From: Hydractinia symbiolongicarpus
Taxonomy: Eukaryota; Cnidaria; Hydrozoa; Anthoathecata; Hydractiniidae
Assembly (NCBI RefSeq): GCF_029227915.1
Contig: NC_079887.1
Span: 15,867,650 to 15,931,649, forward strand
Direction: 5' to 3'
Length of the DNA stretch: 64,000 nt
Below the pieces are notes generated by a model. It made no database searches and was not told the origin of the DNA. It saw only the letters and a list, made by a program, of their open reading frames with translations. Shown in pieces: positions 59,838 through 64,000 of the stretch (the first letter of the stretch is position 1; every line of letters begins with the position of its first letter). A program made the position numbers and the translations under genes.

Positions 59838-62800
59838 TTCACGCTGCTTCAGTATCAGTTTGTCAGACGCAAAAAATGGGTTTAAACGAACTTCGCGAGA
59901 AATATTTTTGGCGAGCTGTTTTCGTCGAATTTTTTGCCACCGCTTTGTTCATATATCTTGTTACCACTGTGTTGATTAATTTAAATCCAACGACAACCGG
60001 TGGTGCTACTATTGTACAAATTTCATTCGCCATTGGATTGGCTATATCTGTTTTCATTCAAGTGTTTGGACCAATCAGTGGAGCGCATATCAATCCAGCA
60101 GTTACTATTGGTGTTCTTATTAATGGCGGATGTAGTATTTTTAAGGCTGTCTTTTATACTCTTGCACAGCTTATTGGAGGTATGATTTTTAGAATATTTC
60201 TTTTCTTTGTGCGTGTTTTCTTTTCCTGATTCCCAGGAGCTTTTCTGAGGTTCCGTTCCGAGATAAAACCCGGAAGCCCTTTAAAATGTCTTAAATTAAC
60301 ATACAAACGTTCTTATAAACGACAAACTAGCACCGATGCACTTTTTATTGAATATTGTTTTCGCTTTAATGAAACATTCTTTTACAACATCAGTGCAAGA
60401 AGACAAGATAATTTCCATTCTATGTGACGATCAATTCAACATTTAATATAATGTTTTTGTGTTTACAGCCATTGTTGGATCAGCTATAACGTATGGACTG
60501 ACACCAGAGAAACGACGAGGTGGGCTTGGAAACCTCTCTATTTCTCCAGATATAACGGAAACACAAGGATTGTTTGTTGAGCTTATTTTAACTATGGTAC
60601 TTGTATTCACCGTGTTAGCATCTACGTCATCAGATCACAACCGAAAAGATTTTGGTTACGCAAATGGTTTAGCTATTGGAATCTCCATCACAGTGGCTCA
60701 CTTAGTCGGGGTAAGCTGTGAAAAAACTACATTGAAATTATTAGTATTGCATGCTGGAAATATAATATACTTTACTCAAATTTCAACTTCTATTATAGTC
60801 TTTCTAGCTTCTTTGATAATTGTTAAACTTGTATATTTTTTCCCACTTACAATCTGCTATTTCTTTTAATTTTTTTTCTTCTAAAATCTTCATAAATATA
60901 GTCAGGTTAGGTTAGGTTATAGGTATATTTCGCCGTTATATAAATGTTACAGGTTATAATATCTTGTAATATATACAAAAATGGCCGGAGCAAAAAGAAG
61001 GCACAAATTGTCTTATCACTAAGCCCCGTTGTTAAGCAAAAAGAAAGAGAAAGTTAAAATAATACTTAATATGATAAAGCAATATTCTAACTATATATAT
61101 TCTATAAAAAGATTATTTGAATTTACAAAGGTCTATGTGAGAGTTTGCATCTAAAAATATTTACAAATGTCTATAAGATCAGTCGTTAATAATTTTGTTT
61201 TTACATTCTTGAAAATATTAAGAGTTTAGTCTGTTTTAATATCATCAGATAAACATTTATTCCATAGGTATGGTCCTCTATGTTTAATTGAAAACGTGCA
61301 AGATTTTAATAAAATCTTTGTCACTTGATAATATTTTTTGAAAATCTAGTATCATATTTATGTTGTATTAAACTAAATTGGTTAGTAAACAATTTTGGTG
61401 TTATGTTTTGTTTCATCTTTTACATGAAAAATAAAACTTCATGCATATTTAATTGATAAATGTTCAAAGCCCCAATTTGAAGAAATAAGTGTTGTGTTGG
61501 TGCATATCTGTCTAAACCAAAAATTATGCGACAAGCATGTTTTTGTTTATTATACAACTTTTTTAATTTATTTACATTGTTACTTGCCCAGGAGATATTA
61601 CAATACGTTAAGTAGCTTTGTATAAAAGAAAAATATAGGTTCTTTAAGCAATGGAAATTTAAGTATCGTTTGGCCTTATATAATATCCCTAAGTTTTTAG
61701 AGATTTTATTTTCAAGGGTTTGTATATGTTTATTCCATGTTAATGATTCGTCTAAAAGTACGCCAAGAAATTTTATTGTTTCTTCTCTCTTTATGTTTAC
61801 GTTATTAATTTTAAGAGATGGTAGTTTGAGTGGAATATTATCAGTTTTGTAACGGTTATAGAATAACACATATTTAGTTTTACTTATAATAAGTGAGAGC
61901 TTATTTGCTTTAAACCATTCGTTTATATGCGCAAGTTTTTGGTTAGCTGTTTTAAATAAATCGACAATGTTAGTATGGGAGTAAAAAAGATTAGTATCGT
62001 CAGCAATTAGAATAAATCTCAACATTTTAGAGGAATTGTGTAAGTCGTTTATGTAGATTAAAAACAGTAGGGGTCCAAGAATGGATCCTTGTGGAACACC
62101 ACACTTTGTTAGTTGAAAGAGCGTCAATTTATCGTCGTATGCTATGCATTGTTTTCGGTTAGTCAGGTAATTTGTAAACCATTTCAAATTGTTGTTTTGC
62201 ACACCGTAAGATTTTAGTTTGGATAAAAGAATTATGATTTACAGTATCAAAAGCCTTTGAGTTATAAATGAATATCCCTAGTGTAAACAACCTTTTATTA
62301 AAGGATTCCGATTATTCACTTATACCTACGTTTCGAGGCTTTTATTATGATGATGCTCAAACTATGTAATTTTTTTTATGTTAGATCCCATACACAGGCA
62401 GCGGTATCAACCCAGCACGAGCATTTGGACCTGCTGTTGTTGCTGACCAATGGGAGGAATATCACTGGGTACGTACAATAGATACTTTTTCTCAGTGGCA
62501 CCATATGTAAGTTTAACCCAAAACAGTCCAAGCTTTGATTCTTTAGTCCCTTACGTTTTTGATGCGATGAAAGAAACACAATTTTTGGGATTAAAGAGGA
62601 AAATCACGGTTGTATTGTACATCAAAATCATACTTTGTCAAGTTTTACATAAAGAAAAAATGTCCTGGTAAATAGGTTGATTCGCAAAATGTTGAAGAGT
62701 TTAAGGATGCGGTGCCCCCTAAAACACATACTCGGAGTAATCGATTATATTCCAGAGTCATTGTAAATCCTGCACTTTACTAATGTTTAAGACTAGTAAG

Positions 62801-62999
62801 TGGTTTAACGAGTAGTTGGACTTTATTGAATGTGATGTTAACCTGTTTTTAGATTTATTGGGTGGGACCATACATTGGAGGTGCATTAGCTGCTGTGATG
62901 TACAGGTTTATCTTCAGTTGGGAAAAGAAGAAACCGACACATGAGATTCCCGCCACGAATGGCAACGATCATGGAACATTTACAGTGACCACCCAATAA
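59838..62999 (+). CDS. Aquaporin, classical water-channel type (4 coding exons)
   Basis: Aquaporins are tetrameric six-helix channels for water. Coding exons: 59876-60179 (exon starts at 59838), 60469-60710, 62385-62468 and 62853-62999; 777 nt, 258 aa, the usual length. Exon 1 has helix 1 ([15 protein letters not shown]) and the first NPA loop ([13 protein letters not shown]). Exon 2 ends with AHLVG, placing the His of the aromatic/Arg filter where AQP1 has it. Exon 3 has [17 protein letters not shown], the second NPA with the filter Arg. Exon 4 has helix 6 and a charged tail ending FTVTTQ. The residue before the second loop that is Cys in AQP1 (the mercury site) is Ser here. These features point to water selectivity rather than glycerol transport. 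Intron 3 contains an antisense LINE. Confidence 0.93.
61420..62280 (-). mobile_element. Jockey/CR1-like LINE reverse-transcriptase fragment in aquaporin intron 3
   Basis: Minus-strand ORF (61420-62202, extending with a frameshift to about 62280 at SKAFDTVNH). It has [20 protein letters not shown], then [11 protein letters not shown] (catalytic ADD, with Ile where Tyr or Phe is usual), [17 protein letters not shown] and [12 protein letters not shown]. This order is typical of the RT and thumb of Jockey/CR1-type LINEs. The endonuclease and the N-terminal RT motifs are absent, so the copy is 5'-truncated. Sequence from about 60900 to 61420 is probably its 3' part, but I could not fix that end. 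Confidence 0.85.
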
Positions 63000-64000
63000 G
63001 TATTGTGTCATGCAGGAATGAAAAAAAGTGTACACAAAATGTGTAAAAATTTAAGATATAACAAACTTAATATATTTAAGATTCTGATGCTCGATGTGAT
63101 TAGAAGATCGAACTTGTAGCAAAATGTAATGCTTGTTAATTAATTGCTTTGTATTTTGTAATAATATGTACTGTCGTAGCTGGTTGACTTTTCTTGTTTG
63201 CTTCCCTTTATTTCAACTTCAAACATTTCATTGAGACTTTACCAATTCATGTTATCAACACGTTAACCTACGCGTGTTAAAATTGCAATCGTCGTCCCTA
63301 GAGTCATCCATCATTGCCATGATCACAGCTTGATGCTTTAAAGCCGGATTTCCATTAAAAAGATGATCGTACTGAAATCAGTTTTTGTGATTGGACAAGC
63401 TTGATGTTTTAGTTAATATGCGTCGAAACGTGAAAAAGTTAAATTCATTTCAACTTCGTAGTACGCGTATCACAAATTAAACAAACAAAAGAATAAGTAA
63501 GAATAGTTATCTTTTGAACCAATCATTGAAACCGAAATAATACGTTACGATACGTTCTATTTCTAAGTGAAAATCTTGCGTAAAGCAACCTCGTCCCCAG
63601 GGGATGTGTTTAAAGATGAATTTCCACTCAAAAACGAATTGGAAGGGATCAGAACGGACCATTATAATTTATGGAATCTGATTGGTTGATAAAATTTTCC
63701 ATTCCAAACTGTTTTGATTATCCAAACTGAAATTTCAATTTTTCTTGAAACCAGGAACAGGAAAAATTTTTAAAAAAAGAAGATAGCCAATCAAATTAAG
63801 TATTTTCTTGTTCCGTTCAAATCCGTTATTCTTTTGTGCGGAAATTTACCTCGAGCCGCTATGGTTTTGATGCCAAAAAAGCTTAAAACCTTGTGTCCGA
63901 TGTTGTTTAAATTTGTTATGTAAAATATGTTATGCAAAAGAGAATTACCAGCAGACCCTTATGCCCAAGGTCTCTTGTCTCTTGAACCGTTATTACAGTG
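63000..64000. other. Aquaporin 3' flank
   Basis: No supported gene. The aquaporin 3' UTR must lie here; no canonical AATAAA was noticed in the first 500 bases after the stop. The rest is AT-rich without recognisable content. Confidence 0.55.

Noticed and set aside
60903-60920. GGTTAGGTTAGGTTA run resembling TTAGG-type telomere repeats
   Set aside because: Only about three units inside a LINE-bearing intron; cnidarian telomeres are TTAGGG, and no longer tract is present.

Overview
This is an AT-rich, intron-rich animal genome window. The host genes (UNC80, SLC30A9, CHD1L, a water-type aquaporin) and the mobile elements (Polinton/Maverick, Penelope-like, TTAA-type DNA transposon, RTE-like and Jockey/CR1-like LINEs, MITEs, SINEs) fit a cnidarian, most likely a hydrozoan. 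The placement is inferred from overall character, not from a marker gene. There are no bacterial operons, no CRISPR array and no rRNA.

Layout. 1-3.4 kb, minus strand: four exons of an UNC80 homologue (NALCN sodium-leak channel complex), continuing off the left edge and lacking its first exon. 3.7-15.1 kb: a graveyard of mobile DNA. It holds a foldback/MITE, a LINE scrap, a decayed Polinton (packaging ATPase, capsid-type proteins, integrase, a VLTF3-like transcription factor and one end), an RTE-like LINE, an inverted-repeat element carrying a 53-bp tandem array, and a dead Penelope-like element. 15.5-16.4 kb: abutting inverted repeats. 17.8-18.4 kb: a second, internally deleted LINE copy. 18.7-20.4 kb, plus strand: SLC30A9 (ZnT9) as a single uninterrupted coding exon. 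20.7-22.45 kb: a TTAA-flanked DNA transposon with a P2X7-type cytoplasmic domain ORF and a transposase remnant. 23.5-49.0 kb, plus strand: a complete CHD1L/ALC1 gene. I could place 32 coding exons by splice sites and frame, giving 991 codons plus stop, with a SNF2 ATPase, a macro domain and a C-terminal BRCT domain. Its 7.4-kb intron 29 contains an entire opposite-strand gene (three exons, 1736 codons) for a membrane-anchored mucin-like protein of unknown function. 49.8-50.2 kb, minus strand: a small multi-pass membrane protein. 50.3-56.7 kb: non-coding, with a 21-bp perfect hairpin and a 1.1-kb, nearly perfect 9-bp satellite. 56.7-63.0 kb, plus strand: a classical aquaporin (4 coding exons, 258 aa) with a TATA box and a probable 5' UTR exon; a LINE sits antisense in its third intron.

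The host genes are unrelated in pathway: neuronal leak-channel scaffold, mitochondrial zinc/cation transport, PARP-dependent chromatin remodelling, water transport. The items of most interest are the nested mucin-like gene, the CHD1L macro+BRCT architecture, the P2X7-type domain carried on a TTAA transposon, and the Polinton remnant with a VLTF3-like gene. All splice sites and family assignments were read by eye; no database search was run.
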